Below, one piece after another: positions 40,755 to 51,511 of a stretch of 64,000 bases of DNA. How positions within the stretch are numbered: the stretch's first letter is position 1; the number at the start of each line of letters is the position of its first letter. The stretch is from Nocardioides alcanivorans. GTDB taxonomy: Bacteria; Actinomycetota; Actinomycetes; Propionibacteriales; Nocardioidaceae. The position numbers were made by a program, and so were the translations under genes. The notes beneath the pieces were generated by a model. It saw nothing but the letters and a program-made list of their open reading frames with translations. It had not been told where the DNA came from and ran no database searches. The stretch spans positions 1 to 64,000 of the forward strand of contig NZ_JAKGRW010000004.1 of assembly GCF_021555175.1 (NCBI RefSeq). Direction: 5' to 3'.

Positions 40755-41896
40755 TCAGTCGAGGGTGAGGGAGAAGATGCGGTCGTCGTTCTTGGCCGGA
40801 GTGCCGCGGGTGTCGCGGTTGGAGGTGGTCAGCCACAGGGTGCCGTCGGGGGCGACGGTGACGGTGCGCAGGCGGCCGTACTCGCCGACGAACCACGCCC
40901 GCTGGCCGGTGGCCTGCCCGTCCTCGACCCGGACCGACCAGAGACGTTCGCCGTTGAGGGAGGCCATCCACAGCCGGCCCTCGTGCCAGGCCAGGCCCGA
41001 GGGGGACGCCTTGTCGGTGCGCCAGGTCATCTGCGGGTCGGTGAACTCCGAGCTTCCGCCGACCCCTCGACCTCCGGCCAACCGTAGTTGTTGCCGGCCT
41101 CGATGAGGTTGAGCTCGTCGAACTCGTCGGAGCCGAACTCGCTCGCCCACAGATTGCCGTCGTCATCGAACGCGAGGCCCTGCACGTTGCGGTGGCCCAT
41201 GCTGAAGACCGGTGAGGACGGGTCGGGATTGTCAGGGGCTGGGTTGCCATCGGTGTCGATGCGCAGGATCTTGCCGCCGAGCGACTGCGGATCCTGGGAG
41301 CGGGAACCCTCCTGGGCATCACCGGTGGAGGCGTAGAGATAGCCGTCGGGGCCGAAGACCAGGCGACCGCCGTCATGGGTGGCGGCGCGGGGGATACCCG
41401 TCAGGATCGCCACCGGCACACTCAGCTGTCCGCCACGCAACTCCGCCCGCACGATCCGGTTGTCCTGCTCGATGGTCACGTAGAAGTAGAGCGTTCGGTC
41501 GTTGGCGAAGTCGGGTGACACGGCCACGCCCAGCAGACCCGACTCGCCGTCCTGAGGGACGTCCCCGAAGTCGCCGAGCTCCCGGACCTCCCGGTCAGCA
41601 TCGATGGACAGGACCCGTCGGGTGTCCCGCTCGGTGACCACGGCCCTGCCATCGGGCAGGAACGCCAGGCCCCACGGGACCTCCAGGCCACGAGCGACCA
41701 CCTCGTCGACCTCGACGGCCCCCGTCGTGTCGGTCTCGGGCGCCGGAGCCGGGCCGTTGGTCGTTGCCGGGTCGGTCGGCTGCTCGTGGTGGGGTACGTC
41801 GTCCCGTGAGTGGCGCTCATCGTCACCACCGCTGCACGCGGCCAACGTCGTCACGAGCACGGCAGCGGAGACGGCGAGGGTGGCGCGGCGCCTCAT
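40755..41896 (-). CDS. PQQ-dependent sugar dehydrogenase-like lipoprotein (one-base frame break)
   Basis: Soluble-glucose-dehydrogenase-type beta-propeller, exported and lipid-anchored (lipobox TLAAC). Family text is clear: VPWGLAFLPDGRAVVTERD, GLLGVAVSPDF, HDGGRLVFGPDGYLYASTGD, GGKILRIDTDGN, GHRNVQGLAFDDDGNLW, DELNLIEAGNNYGWPEVEG. The frame breaks in the CCCC at 41063-41066. With one more base it continues as GVGGSSEFTDPQMTW to the stop at 40755, about 380 residues. Its ATG overlaps the stop of the upstream hydrolase gene. Confidence 0.87.
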
Positions 41897-42854
41897 GACT
41901 CGACCACCCCCTGGCCGGCATCGACGCGTTCGAGGAACTCCATGAGCAGGTCGTGGACGGTCTCGGGACTCTCCATCGCGATGAAGTGGGTGCCCCACAA
42001 CTCGACGAACGTGGCATCGCGCATCCGCTCCGCCGCGGTGCGCATCGACTTCGGCCCGGCGAGCACGTCCCACACCCCGGCCACGAACATCGCCGGCACG
42101 TCGATGGAGCTGAGGGAGACCCGCCGGTGCAAGGAGGTGCGCACCGCGAGATGGAAGTACCAGTCCATCGGCGTCTGCAGGAACTCCCTGACGGCGTGCT
42201 TGGCTGTTTCGGGATCGGCCGGCTTGAACATGAAGCCGCTGTGGCCGAGCACTGCGATCGAGAGGTCGCCGATGGGCAGCCGCTTCGCCACCGGCGAGAT
42301 GAAGTGGCCGATCGAGCTGACCGCCCGCGACACGTTGACCGTCAGCAGGCGGGTCACCGGTCGGGGAGGTGGAGCACCTCGAACATCGTCGCGAAGGTGT
42401 CGCCCGGCACACCCGCGACCGCGAAGAGTCCACGCACCCGTTCGGGGTGGTCGAAGGCCAGCTGGAACATCGTGTTGACGCCGATCGACCAGCCCATGAC
42501 CGCGCACGACTCGATGCCGTGCGCATCCATGACGGCGAGTGCATCCTCCACGAAGCAGTCGACCCCGACGTGATCCGGGTCTGCTGGCCGCTCGGAGCCA
42601 CCGACTCCCCGGTGGTTCCAGGAGACGATGCGGACGCCGCAGTCGGGTCGCAGCAGCGCCGGCATGGTCCAGGCATTGGTGCCCAGCCCGTTGCACAGCA
42701 GCACCACAGGACCCTCGATCCGACAGTCGGGGTCGTTGGTCCACGCCTTCAGCACGGTGCCGTCGGCGGAGACGACGTCGTGGAAGAACGGCTCGACAAG
42801 CGCCTGGGAACGGTCGGTGGATCGGGGATCGGTGGGCAGCGAGCGGGCGGGCAT
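41893..42854 (-). CDS. Alpha/beta hydrolase (one-base frame break)
   Basis: Alpha/beta-hydrolase fold enzyme of about 320 residues. Visible marks are the oxyanion region LLCNGLGTNAW, WNHRGVGGSERP, nucleophile elbow GWSIGVN, the acid region FVAGVWDVLAG and the catalytic His in LWGTHFIAMESPE. The frame breaks in the GGGG at 42363-42366. One extra base joins EVLHLP to RPVTRLLTVNV. Substrate unknown; an esterase, lipase or dehalogenase-like function is possible. It is co-transcribed with the sugar dehydrogenase (ATGA overlap). Confidence 0.85.
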
Positions 42855-42920
42855 GGGATGAATCCTGCCGCACCGGAGCCGTGTGCGGGAGTGCCCTCCT
42901 CCGGACCCGGCGGACGTCGG

Positions 42921-43187
42921 TCAGCCGGGTGTCGCGATCTGCCCCAGGCCGGTGCCCGTGGCGGTGGCCGTGGCGCCGCTCGCGGCAGGGCCGGCTGCGG
43001 AGGCCAGGTAGGTGTCGACGTCGAGCCTCACGGCCCGGCGGGCGGCGCACTCGGTGGCGCCGAGCATGGCGTTGCGGCGGGCGGTCTGCTGCGACGAGAC
43101 AGCCCATCTCTGGAGGAGGTCGACGACCGTGGACGGCCGGACGAGGGAGAGGGAGGGGGCCGGGAGTGGTGCGGTCAAGGTCAGCAT
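42921..43187 (-). CDS. Small hypothetical protein
   Basis: 88 residues. No domain recognised. The middle (AVSSQQTARRNAMLGATECAARRAVRLDVDTYLA) looks helical and amphipathic, like short proteins of unknown function common in Nocardioides-type genomes. There is no convincing ribosome site. It lies alone between the hydrolase and the EamA gene. A spurious frame remains possible. Confidence 0.45.
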   Translation of the reverse strand: MLTLTAPLPAPSLSLVRPSTVVDLLQRWAVSSQQTARRNAMLGATECAARRAVRLDVDTYLASAAGPAASGATATATGTGLGQIATPG

Positions 43188-43225
43188 GGTTGCCGTCCGG
43201 AGGTGGTGGGGTGGGATCTCCCACG

Positions 43226-44104
43226 CTAGGGAAGCGGTGCGACCGTGGGGTCAACACCGTGTGACGTCTTCGTTAACCCGCCCGTTGCCGCCGCTCGGGT
43301 CGCACCCACCGACGCAGCCACGACGCACGCGACGGCAAGCCACTGGAGGATGCCCAGCTGCTCCTGAAGGATGACCAGTGCCGCCAGCGCGGCGGCCGCC
43401 GGTTCAAGACTCATCAAGATGCCGAAGGCAGCCGTCGGCAGCCGGCGCAGCGCCATCATCTCCAGGCTGTAGGGGATCACCGAGCTCAGCAGCCCCACGG
43501 CGACGCCCAGGGCCAGGACGGTGGGATCCAGCAGGCGATCCCCGGAGACGGGGATGGCGATGGGCAGCAGGACCAGCGCGGCGAAGATGCTGGCCAGCGA
43601 CAACCCGTCCAGTCCTTGCCAGCGTCGTCCGGTGCTCGCGCTCATCAGGATGTACGTCGCCCACGCGGCGCCCGCGAGCAGCGCGAACAACACCCCCACG
43701 ACGGTCACCCCGCTCGAGTCGAACCCGAGCAGCAGCACGCCGATCCCGGCGAGTCCCACCCAGGCCAGGTCACGCCACCGTCGGGAGCCGAGCAGCGCAA
43801 TGGTGAGGGGACCGACGAACTCGATCGTCACCGCCAACCCGAGCGGGATCCGAGCGAACGACTGATAGATCGCCCAGTTCATGGTGGCGAGGCTGGCTCC
43901 CAGGCCCAGCACGACGAACCAGTCCGCCCGGGTCCGACCGCGCCAGCCTGGCCGGGTGATCAGGAGGAGCACCACGGCGCTGGTCGCCAGGCGGAGGAAG
44001 ACCATCCCGGTGGGGTCGATCCGGTCGAAGAGTCCCTTGGCGATGGCTCCGCCGACCTGCACCGACGTGATGCCGGCGACCACCATCCACACCGCCCTGC
44101 GCAC
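43226..44104 (-). CDS. EamA/DMT-family exporter (RhtA-like)
   Basis: 292 residues with ten hydrophobic segments arranged as two EamA repeats. Landmarks are [49 protein letters not shown], and in the second half [28 protein letters not shown]. These fit the RhtA threonine/homoserine or drug-metabolite exporter group. It is divergent from ilvD, with which it shares a promoter region of about 120 bases. Confidence 0.85.
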   Translation of the reverse strand: MRRAVWMVVAGITSVQVGGAIAKGLFDRIDPTGMVFLRLATSAVVLLLITRPGWRGRTRADWFVVLGLGASLATMNWAIYQSFARIPLGLAVTIEFVGPLTIALLGSRRWRDLAWVGLAGIGVLLLGFDSSGVTVVGVLFALLAGAAWATYILMSASTGRRWQGLDGLSLASIFAALVLLPIAIPVSGDRLLDPTVLALGVAVGLLSSVIPYSLEMMALRRLPTAAFGILMSLEPAAAALAALVILQEQLGILQWLAVACVVAASVGATRAAATGGLTKTSHGVDPTVAPLP

Positions 44105-44226
44105 GGCCCGACTCCCTTCGTACGTCCACGGCCTGGTCCCGGCGTGAGCCTGTCACATGGGGTGGCCCGCCTCCCGATCACTGGATCCCCATCAACGCTG
44201 CGAAAGCGCGGGACTACTCTGGAGCC

Positions 44227-45905
44227 ATGAACGAAGTCGACATGAAGCCCCGATCCCGCGACGTCACGGATGGCATCGAGAAGGCCGCTGCCCGAGGCAT
44301 GCTCCGCGCGGTGGGCATGGACGACGATGACTTCACCAAGCCTCAGATCGGCGTCGCGTCGAGCTGGAACGAGATCACGCCGTGCAACCTGTCGCTCGAC
44401 CGCCTGGCCAAGGCAGTCAAGAACGGCGTGCACGCGGCTGGCGGTTACCCGCTCGAGTTCGGCACCATCTCCGTCTCCGACGGCATCTCGATGGGCCACG
44501 ACGGCATGCACTACTCGCTGGTGTCGCGCGAGGTCATCGCCGACTCGGTCGAGGTCGTGATGAGTGCCGAGCGTCTCGACGGATCGGTCCTGCTCGCCGG
44601 CTGTGACAAGTCGCTGCCCGGCATGCTGATGGCCGCCGCGCGCCTCGACCTGTCGAGCGTCTTCCTCTACGCCGGATCCACCATGCCGGGACAGGTCGAC
44701 GGCAAGGACGTCACGATCATCGATGCCTTCGAGGCGGTCGGAGCCTGCCTGGCCGGAAAGATCACCGAGGCCGAGGTCAAGCGCGTCGAGAAGGCGATCT
44801 GCCCCGGTGAGGGTGCCTGTGGCGGCATGTACACCGCCAACACGATGGCCTCCATCGGTGAAGCGCTCGGCATGAGCCTGCCCGGCTCTGCCGCCCCGCC
44901 GGCTGTCGACCGTCGCCGCGACGGCTTCGCGCACCGCTCGGGCGAGGCCGTGGTCAACTTGCTCAAGCAGGGCATCACCGCCCGCCAGATCATGACGCGC
45001 GAGGCGTTCGAGAACGCCATCGCGATCACGATGGCCCTCGGTGGCTCCACCAACGCGGTGCTCCACCTGCTCGCGATCGCTCGCGAGGCGGACGTCGACC
45101 TCGAGCTCGCCGACTTCAACCGGATCGGTGACAAGGTCCCGCACCTTGCCGACATGAAGCCGTTCGGCAAGTACGTCATGACCGACGTCGACAAGATCGG
45201 CGGCATCCCGGTGGTCATGAAGGCGTTGCTCGACGCCAATCTCATGAACGGCGACGTGCTCACGGTGACCGGCAAGACCCTCGCCGAGAACATCGAGGCA
45301 CTCAACCCCAAGAGCGTCGACGGCTCGGTCATCTACCCGGTCTCCCAGCCGATCCACAAGACCGGTGGCCTCACCATCCTGGAGGGCACGCTGGCTCCTG
45401 AGGGCGCTGTCATCAAGTCGGCCGGATTCGACGCCGAGGTGGTCACCGCCACTGCTCGGGTCTTCAACCGCGAGCGCGAAGCGCTGGACGCCCTCACCGA
45501 GGGCAGGATCCAGAAGGGTGACGCCGTCATCATCCGTTACGAGGGCCCCTCCGGCGGCCCGGGCATGCGTGAGATGCTGGCGATCACCGGCGCGATCAAG
45601 GGTGCTGGTCTGGGCAAGGACATCCTGCTCATCACCGACGGTCGCTTCTCCGGGGGCACCACCGGTCCGTGCATCGGCCACGTCGCCCCCGAGGCCTCCC
45701 ACGGGGGCCGATCGCGTTCGTCGAGGACGGTGACCAGATCACGCTCGACATCCCCAACCGCACCCTCGAGCTGCACGTCGACGCCGACGAGCTCGAGAAG
45801 CGCAAGGTGGGTTGGGTGCCCGAACCGCCGAAGTTCACGCACGGCGTGCTGGGCAAGTACTCGAAGCTGGTGCAGTCGGCCAGCAAGGGCGCTGTCACCG
45901 CTTGA
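44227..45905 (+). CDS. ilvD: Dihydroxy-acid dehydratase (one-base frame break)
   Basis: Third step of isoleucine and valine synthesis, an iron-sulfur enzyme. Start ATG 44227. Landmarks: [13 protein letters not shown], the Fe-S Cys in [28 protein letters not shown], and [23 protein letters not shown]. The frame breaks in the GGGGGCC at 45703-45709. One added base continues as [20 protein letters not shown] to the stop at 45905, about 559 residues. It lies 6.4 kb from ilvBNC, as a separate unit. Confidence 0.94.
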
Positions 45906-46004
45906 TCCGCTTCACGGCCACCAGCAGTACGTCGATCGGCGCGGTCCCGAGCAGGGGCCGCGCCGGTCGGCGTCCCACCTGAGCCAGGTGCCACAGTTTG
46001 CGCC

Positions 46005-46982
46005 ATGAGTGCAGCCACCTCCACCAGGACCCGCGCCGACGCGGAGGCCTGGTTCGTCGATCAGGGTCTTCCGTACTTCGTGGATGCCTACCGTGCCCAG
46101 GTCCAGGCCGGGTTGCGATGGCCACGCCTGCTTGCCGTGGTGTCCGTGGCCCTCGTGGTCGGCGTACCGGTGGGGTTCCTCGTCGCGACGAGGTCCGGTG
46201 AGGCCTCGCTCGGCTTCTCGGCCGGAGTGTCGGCGGCGGGCATCGTGTGCGGTCTCTATGCGCTGTCGACCCTCAAGGCGTGGCTGTGGTTCCGGTGGGG
46301 CGTGCAGCAGACGCTGGGGTCACTCGAGCTGTTGGTGCCACTGGTGACCCGGGCGTTGCCGATGCTGCTGCTCTTCGTCACGTTCCTCTTCATCAACGCC
46401 GAGGTCTGGCAGGTCGCCGACACCCTCGACGGCGGCGTGATGTGGGGTGCGGTGATGCTGTTCGCCGGTATCGGGGTGCTCTTCCTCCTGAGCCGGCTCC
46501 CGGAGGAGATCGACGACTTCGACCAGACCCTGGACGCCGAACGCCTGGTGCGGGCGTGCACCGGCACCCCGCTCGAGGAGGTGGCCGTCGAGCTCGCGGG
46601 GTCAGATCACCAGCTGCGTTCGGAGGCCACCGTCACCGGACTGCAACGGGCCAACCTGCTCCTGGTGCTGCTGGTCGCCCAGCTGGTCCAGGTGGTGCTG
46701 CTCTCGCTCGCGGTCTTCGCCTTCTTCCTCGCCTTCGGTGCCGTGGCGATGGATGCGGCGGTCATCGAGAGCTGGACCGGCCACGCACCCGCCGAGGTGC
46801 TCGGCCCCCTCAACCGCGAGCTCATGCAGGTGTCCGTCTTCCTGGCGGCCTTCAGCGGTCTCTACTTCGCGGTCTATGCGGTCACCGACGAGACCTATCG
46901 GCAACAGTTCTTCACGTCCATCACCGACGACCTCCAACGGGCGGTCAGCGCTCGCATCGCCTACCGGTCCCTGGGGGAGTGA
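46005..46982 (+). CDS. Integral membrane protein of unknown function
   Basis: 325 residues with about seven hydrophobic segments (for example [60 protein letters not shown]) and a soluble acidic loop around residues 165-200. No family recognised. It ends against a bidirectional hairpin shared with the convergent DedA gene. Confidence 0.75.
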   Translation: MSAATSTRTRADAEAWFVDQGLPYFVDAYRAQVQAGLRWPRLLAVVSVALVVGVPVGFLVATRSGEASLGFSAGVSAAGIVCGLYALSTLKAWLWFRWGVQQTLGSLELLVPLVTRALPMLLLFVTFLFINAEVWQVADTLDGGVMWGAVMLFAGIGVLFLLSRLPEEIDDFDQTLDAERLVRACTGTPLEEVAVELAGSDHQLRSEATVTGLQRANLLLVLLVAQLVQVVLLSLAVFAFFLAFGAVAMDAAVIESWTGHAPAEVLGPLNRELMQVSVFLAAFSGLYFAVYAVTDETYRQQFFTSITDDLQRAVSARIAYRSLGE

Positions 46983-47017
46983 TCTCGACCGGCCGTGCAG
47001 GCCGGGTCGGATCACTC
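46977..47017. terminator. Bidirectional terminator between membrane protein and DedA gene
   Basis: gagtgatc (46977-46984) pairs with gatcactc (47010-47017), with an inner cgacc/ggtcg and ggcc/ggcc, giving an imperfect long stem between two convergent stops (46982 and 47026). No T run. Confidence 0.6.
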
Positions 47018-47025
47018 TGAGCGGC

Positions 47026-47742
47026 TCATACCGGTGCGGGACCGCTCGAGGTCTGTTCCCGGTCGTCGGTCGTCGAGGTCGGCGTGCCCTGCCCCTTGCG
47101 CCGGTTGTGCCACCACTCCCAGCCGAGTGGGACGGCGAAGATGCCCATGATCAGCAGTAGCGCGTAGTCGATGTTGGCGCCGAGCGATTCGAACCGAGTG
47201 CCCAGGGAGTAGCCGAGCACGGTCAGGCCGGTGACCCAGAGCACGGCACCGATGAAGCTCCAGACCAGGAAGCGACGTCGCTGCATCCGGGTCGCGCCGG
47301 CGACCACCGTGATGAAGGTGCGCACGAAGGCGACGAAGCGGCCGATGACCAGGGCCATGCTGCCGCGACGTTCGAAGAAGTCGCTGGTCTGGTGGAAGTA
47401 CTTCCGTTTGAGGATCCGACCGTCACGCTCATAGAGCGGTGGCCCGATCCGGCGCCCGATCTCGTAGCCGACCACGTTGCCGAGGAACGCCGCCGCAGTG
47501 AGGAGGAGCACTGCCACGGGGAGCTGTGCCAGGGGATCGGCGTCGAAGAGCTCGATCTTGCCGGTGGCGAGGAAGAGGCCCACGCTGAACAGCAGGGTGT
47601 CGCCGGGCAGGAACGGAAAGAGGAGTCCGCACTCCACGAACACGACGGCCAGGCTGATCCAGAACAGTGCTGGACCGAAGATGTCGAGCCACCACTCGAA
47701 GTCCATCCACTCGATGCCGAGGAAGAGGGGGTCAAGGATCAC
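47026..47742 (-). CDS. DedA-family membrane protein
   Basis: SNARE-associated/DedA protein of about 238 residues from a GTG at 47742; the frame is open to an ATG at 47814, but the extra 24 residues are unlike the family. Core features: FVECGLLFPFLPGDTLLFSVGL, GNVVGYEIGRRIG, and the re-entrant-loop signature GRFVAFVRTFITVVAGATRM. The family is linked to phospholipid scrambling and membrane homeostasis. Confidence 0.85.
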   Translation of the reverse strand: MILDPLFLGIEWMDFEWWLDIFGPALFWISLAVVFVECGLLFPFLPGDTLLFSVGLFLATGKIELFDADPLAQLPVAVLLLTAAAFLGNVVGYEIGRRIGPPLYERDGRILKRKYFHQTSDFFERRGSMALVIGRFVAFVRTFITVVAGATRMQRRRFLVWSFIGAVLWVTGLTVLGYSLGTRFESLGANIDYALLLIMGIFAVPLGWEWWHNRRKGQGTPTSTTDDREQTSSGPAPV

Positions 47743-47857
47743 GGCGTCGACCGCCCTGCGGCCGGGGCACCACGCTCGGACGTGTTCGCTGTCACGAAGG
47801 AATCTTCTCATCACGGCCGCGAGCTGTGGTCAGGCGGTCGGCGTGGGTCTTGAACCG

Positions 47858-47906
47858 GGACGGCGGCGGTTCGGTGTTCCTCCGCGACGCCGAACCGCCG
47901 CCGTCC
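47858..47906. repeat. Perfect 17-base inverted repeat in the DedA-kynU divergent region
   Basis: ggacggcggcggttcgg (47858-47874) is exactly complementary to ccgaaccgccgccgtcc (47890-47906) with a 15-base loop. It lies between divergently oriented genes, so it is not an obvious terminator. It may be an operator, a leader structure for kynU, or, if DedA starts at 47814, part of its upstream region. Confidence 0.6.
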
Positions 47907-47953
47907 TGACGCAGTTTCGCGCGCACGCCACCCGTGTCTGTCACAGTGAGTTC

Positions 47954-49177
47954 ATGGCCTCCTCGCCCGAGCACGCCGCGGCCCTCGATGCGGCTGATCT
48001 GCTGGCACACTTCCGGGACCGGTTCGTTGGTGCCGAGTCCGACCTCGTCTACTTCGACGGCAACTCCTTGGGGCGGCCGCTCCGGGTCACTCCGGAGCGG
48101 ATGGTCGACTTCCTCCAGGAGGAGTGGGGCCGCGGGCTGATTCGCAGCTGGGACGAGGGCTGGTACGACGCCCCGCTCACCCTGGGGGACCGGATCGGCG
48201 TCGCCACCCTGGGCGCGGCGTCGGGCCAGACCGTTGTCGGCGACTCCACGTCGGTGCTGCTCTACAAGCTGCTGCGCGCGGCCGTCGACCGCCAGGTGTC
48301 CCTGGACCCGCGGCGCCGCGAGATCGTGGTCGACCACGACAACTTCCCGACCGATCGCTACCTGGTCGAGGGCATCGCGGCCGAACGCGGCCTCGAGGTG
48401 CGGTGGGTGTCGGCGCCCCGGGATGCGGGGGTGGGTGTCGACGTACTCGGTGAAGCGGTGGGTGAGCAGACCGCCGTCGTCCTGGCCAGCCACGTCGCCT
48501 ACCAGTCCGGCCACCTGGCAGACGCGGAGGCGATCACCGCGTTGGCACACGAGCACGGCGCCCTCATGGTGCTCGATCTCTGTCACTCCGTGGGGGTGGT
48601 GCCACTGCAGCTCGACAGGTGGGGCGTCGATCTCGCCGTCGGATGCACCTACAAGTACCTGAACGGCGGTCCGGGCTCGCCGGCCTTCGGCTACGTCAAG
48701 CGCCGGCTCCAGGGCGATCTGGTGCAGCCCCTGCAGGGATGGATGGGGCACGCAGCGCCCTTCGAGATGGCGCCCGGCTACCTTCCGGCAGAGGGCATGC
48801 GCCGATTCCTCACCGGCACCCCGCCCATCGTGGCGATGCAGCCGATCGCCGACATGCTCGACCTGATCGAGGAGGCCGGCATCGACGCGCTCCGGGAGAA
48901 GTCGGTGGCGCTCACCTCCTACGCGATCGAACTCGCCGACGAGCTGCTCTCCCCGTACGACGTCACGGTCGCGACCCCGCGCGACGCTGCGTCGCGCGGC
49001 AGCCACGTGTTGCTGTGCCACCCGCGGATGCAGGAGGCGGTGGCCGGCCTCTGGCAGCGCGACGTCATCCCCGACTTCCGCAATCCCGACGGCCTCCGGG
49101 TCGGCCTGTCCCCGTTGTCGACGAGCTTCGCCGAGGTGCACCGGGGCATCGAGGCCGTCGCCAGCGTGCTCGCATGA
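47954..49177 (+). CDS. kynU: Kynureninase
   Basis: PLP enzyme converting kynurenine to anthranilate and alanine; 407 residues from ATG 47954. Landmarks: VYFDGNSLGRPL, DNFPTDRYL, the PLP-binding Lys in GCTYKYLNGGPGSPAF, LQGWMGHAAPFEM and FLTGTPPIVAMQ. No tryptophan dioxygenase or kynurenine formamidase is found nearby, so the rest of the pathway must be elsewhere. Confidence 0.92.
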   Translation: MASSPEHAAALDAADLLAHFRDRFVGAESDLVYFDGNSLGRPLRVTPERMVDFLQEEWGRGLIRSWDEGWYDAPLTLGDRIGVATLGAASGQTVVGDSTSVLLYKLLRAAVDRQVSLDPRRREIVVDHDNFPTDRYLVEGIAAERGLEVRWVSAPRDAGVGVDVLGEAVGEQTAVVLASHVAYQSGHLADAEAITALAHEHGALMVLDLCHSVGVVPLQLDRWGVDLAVGCTYKYLNGGPGSPAFGYVKRRLQGDLVQPLQGWMGHAAPFEMAPGYLPAEGMRRFLTGTPPIVAMQPIADMLDLIEEAGIDALREKSVALTSYAIELADELLSPYDVTVATPRDAASRGSHVLLCHPRMQEAVAGLWQRDVIPDFRNPDGLRVGLSPLSTSFAEVHRGIEAVASVLA

Positions 49178-49218
49178 CGTCGGCGGTCCCTCCTCCCGCC
49201 GTGTGACAGGCTCGTGCC

Positions 49219-49644
49219 ATGGACCAGCGGATCAGCTTCGTGACCCTGGCGGTGCGTGACCTCGACGCCACACGCCGCTTCTACTGCGACGGCCTGGGCT
49301 GGGCGCCCGAACTCGACGTGCCCGGCGAGGTCATCATGATCAAGGCCGGGGAACACCTCGTGCTCTCCCTGTGGGACGCCGAGGCGTTCGAGGCCGAAGT
49401 CGGACCGATCACCCGGGGCACCGGCTTACCCCCGATCACGTTGGCCCACAACGTCGCCACCGCAGCGGAGGTCGACTCCGTGCTGGCCGAGGCCGAGCGT
49501 GCAGGTGCCGAGGTGCAGGTCGGGCAGCAACGAGAGTGGGGCGGCTACACCGGCTACTTCGCCGACCCCGACGGCTTCCGGTGGGAGATCGCCCAGAACC
49601 CCGGCGACATCGGCCGTCTCGTGCTGCCGGACGCCCCCGCATGA
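49219..49644 (+). CDS. VOC-superfamily (glyoxalase-like) protein
   Basis: 141 residues forming two beta-alpha-beta-beta-beta modules. The first begins ISFVTLAVRDLDATRRFYCDGLGW and the second ends GYTGYFADPDGFRWEIAQNP, the usual VOC pattern with a Glu metal ligand. Function could be a dioxygenase, resistance or isomerase type. Its stop overlaps the start of the S66 peptidase (ATGA). Confidence 0.8.
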   Translation: MDQRISFVTLAVRDLDATRRFYCDGLGWAPELDVPGEVIMIKAGEHLVLSLWDAEAFEAEVGPITRGTGLPPITLAHNVATAAEVDSVLAEAERAGAEVQVGQQREWGGYTGYFADPDGFRWEIAQNPGDIGRLVLPDAPA

Positions 49645-50659
49645 TCCGCGTCCCCCGAGCGCTCCGCCCCGGTGACCGGATCGGGGTGACCAGCCCGTCC
49701 AGCGGCATCGGGGAGGCCTTCGGGCCGCGCCTCGACGTAGCCGTGCGCACCCTCACGGATCGAGGGTTCGTGGTCGAGGTGGGGAGTGCATGGCAGCTGA
49801 CAGCCATGTCTCCGCGCCGAAGCACCGCCGGGCCGACGAGTTGATGCGGATGCTCCTCGACCCCGCGATCGCCGCGGTCGTGCCGCCCTGGGGCGGCGAG
49901 ACCGGGATCGACATCCTGGATCTGCTCGACTTCGACGCACTTGCGGCCGCAGAGCCATGCTGGCTCGTCGGCTACTCCGACCTGACCACCGTGATGCTTC
50001 CCCTCATGCTCCGGTCGGGCTGGGCCACCCTGCACGGGGGAAACCTCATGGACACGCCCTACCGTGCCGTCGACGGCACGGCTCACTGGACCGACGTCGC
50101 CGCGGCCTCCGGGAAGATCGTGCAGCGAGCGCCGGGCAGGTTCCGCAAGGGGTTCGTCGACTACGTCGAGCAGCCCGGGGTCGACCGGTTCGAGCTGAGC
50201 GAGCCGGGCGGTTGGAGTGTTCTCGGTGGTGGTGACGTCGACGTGCGCGGCCTCCTCGTGGGCGGTTGTGTCGAGATGCTCAGCCCACTGGCGAGCACGC
50301 CGTACGCCGACGTTCCCGGCTTCGCGCGCACCCACGCCGACGACGGGGTGCTGGTCTTCCTCGAGGCATGCGAATGGTCGCCCTTCGACGTGGCCCGGGC
50401 ACTGCACGCCTTCCGCCTCGCTGGCTGGTTCGACCATGCCAGCGGCGTGCTCATCGGTCGTCCTGCCGCCCCCGACGCCGAGGGATGGAGTCAGAAGGAG
50501 GCCGTCGCGGATGCCCTCGGCGGACTCGACGTGCCGGTCGTTCTCGACGTCGACTGCGGCCACGTCGCGCCGCACCTGCCGTTGGTCACCGGCGTGCCCA
50601 CGCGTGTCACGGTGCGAGACGGTTCCGGGACGGTCAGCCAAATCCTGCCGGGTGAGTAG
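49641..50659 (+). CDS. S66-family peptidase, LD-carboxypeptidase/MccF-like (one-base frame break)
   Basis: Serine peptidase of about 339 residues that trims peptidoglycan peptides or inactivates microcin-like compounds. It starts RVPRALRPGDRIGVTSPSSG. The frame breaks in the GGGG at 49781-49784. One more G continues as EVGECMAADSHVSAPKHRRADELMRMLLD. The catalytic Ser is in WLVGYSDLTT, with TLHGGNLMDTPYRA after it, and the Glu and His of the triad in VFLEACEWSP and DVDCGHVAPHL-type text. The last matches the MccF subgroup. Confidence 0.85.
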
Positions 50660-50669
50660 GGTTTGCGCG

Positions 50670-51371
50670 GTGACCCCGCGCACCAACGAACACGGCCAGC
50701 CCATCGGACCCGCGCTCCAGGACTGGTCTCCCGCACCGTTCCCCGACGTCCGGGTGATGACCGGCAAGCACTGCCGCCTGGAGCCGCTGATGCTGCACCA
50801 GACCGAGGAGCTCTACGTCGAGCTCTGCGGCCCGGACGACGATGCCCTGTGGACCTACCTCGGGCACGACAAGCCCGCCGACGAAGCGACGTTCTCCGAC
50901 CTCGTCGAGGAGTGGGCACTGGCCACCGACCGGGTGACCGTGGTGGTGCGGACGGCGGAGGGCAGGGCCTGCGGTCTCTTCAGCTTCCTGCGGATCGACC
51001 CGGCCAACGGTGTGGTCGAGATCGGCTCGATCCTCTTCGGTCGCCGCCTGCAGCGCACCACTGCCGCCACCGAGGCACTCCACCTCGCGGCCAAGCATGT
51101 CTTCGACCTCGGCTACCGGCGCTACGAGTGGAAGTGCGACGCGCTCAACGCACCCTCGGTGCGTGCCGCCGAGCGGTTCGGGTTCGTCCGCGAGGGTCTC
51201 TTCCGCAAGGCCGTGGTCACCAAGGGGCGCAGTCGCGACACGCTCTGGCTGTCCATCACCGATGAGGAATGGCCCACCCGCCGGGCGGCCCTGGAGGCCT
51301 GGCTCGCCCCGGGCAACCACACCCCGACCGGTCAGCGCAAGCGGCTCGAGGAGTTCCGCGAGGAGCGCTGA
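50670..51371 (+). CDS. GNAT-family N-acetyltransferase (RimJ/RimL-like)
   Basis: 233 residues from a GTG at 50670 (weak ribosome site). The acetyltransferase fold shows GVVEIGSILFGRRLQRTTAATEAL with the acetyl-CoA site, then YRRYEWKCDALNAPSVRAAERFGFVREGLFRKA, the typical ending of RimJ/RimL-like proteins. Target unknown. Confidence 0.83.
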   Translation: MTPRTNEHGQPIGPALQDWSPAPFPDVRVMTGKHCRLEPLMLHQTEELYVELCGPDDDALWTYLGHDKPADEATFSDLVEEWALATDRVTVVVRTAEGRACGLFSFLRIDPANGVVEIGSILFGRRLQRTTAATEALHLAAKHVFDLGYRRYEWKCDALNAPSVRAAERFGFVREGLFRKAVVTKGRSRDTLWLSITDEEWPTRRAALEAWLAPGNHTPTGQRKRLEEFREER

Positions 51372-51511
51372 GTCGGATCCACCGGCCGTGGCGCCCGGAC
51401 TCCGTGAGCTCCTCCAGCGGGCCGGAGCCTTGCTGCGGAGTCCGTCCCCGGGTCACAGGGTTCGAGGCTTCCCACCTTGTGGTGGGGTGGACGGAGTGGC
51501 ACCGTGGATGC

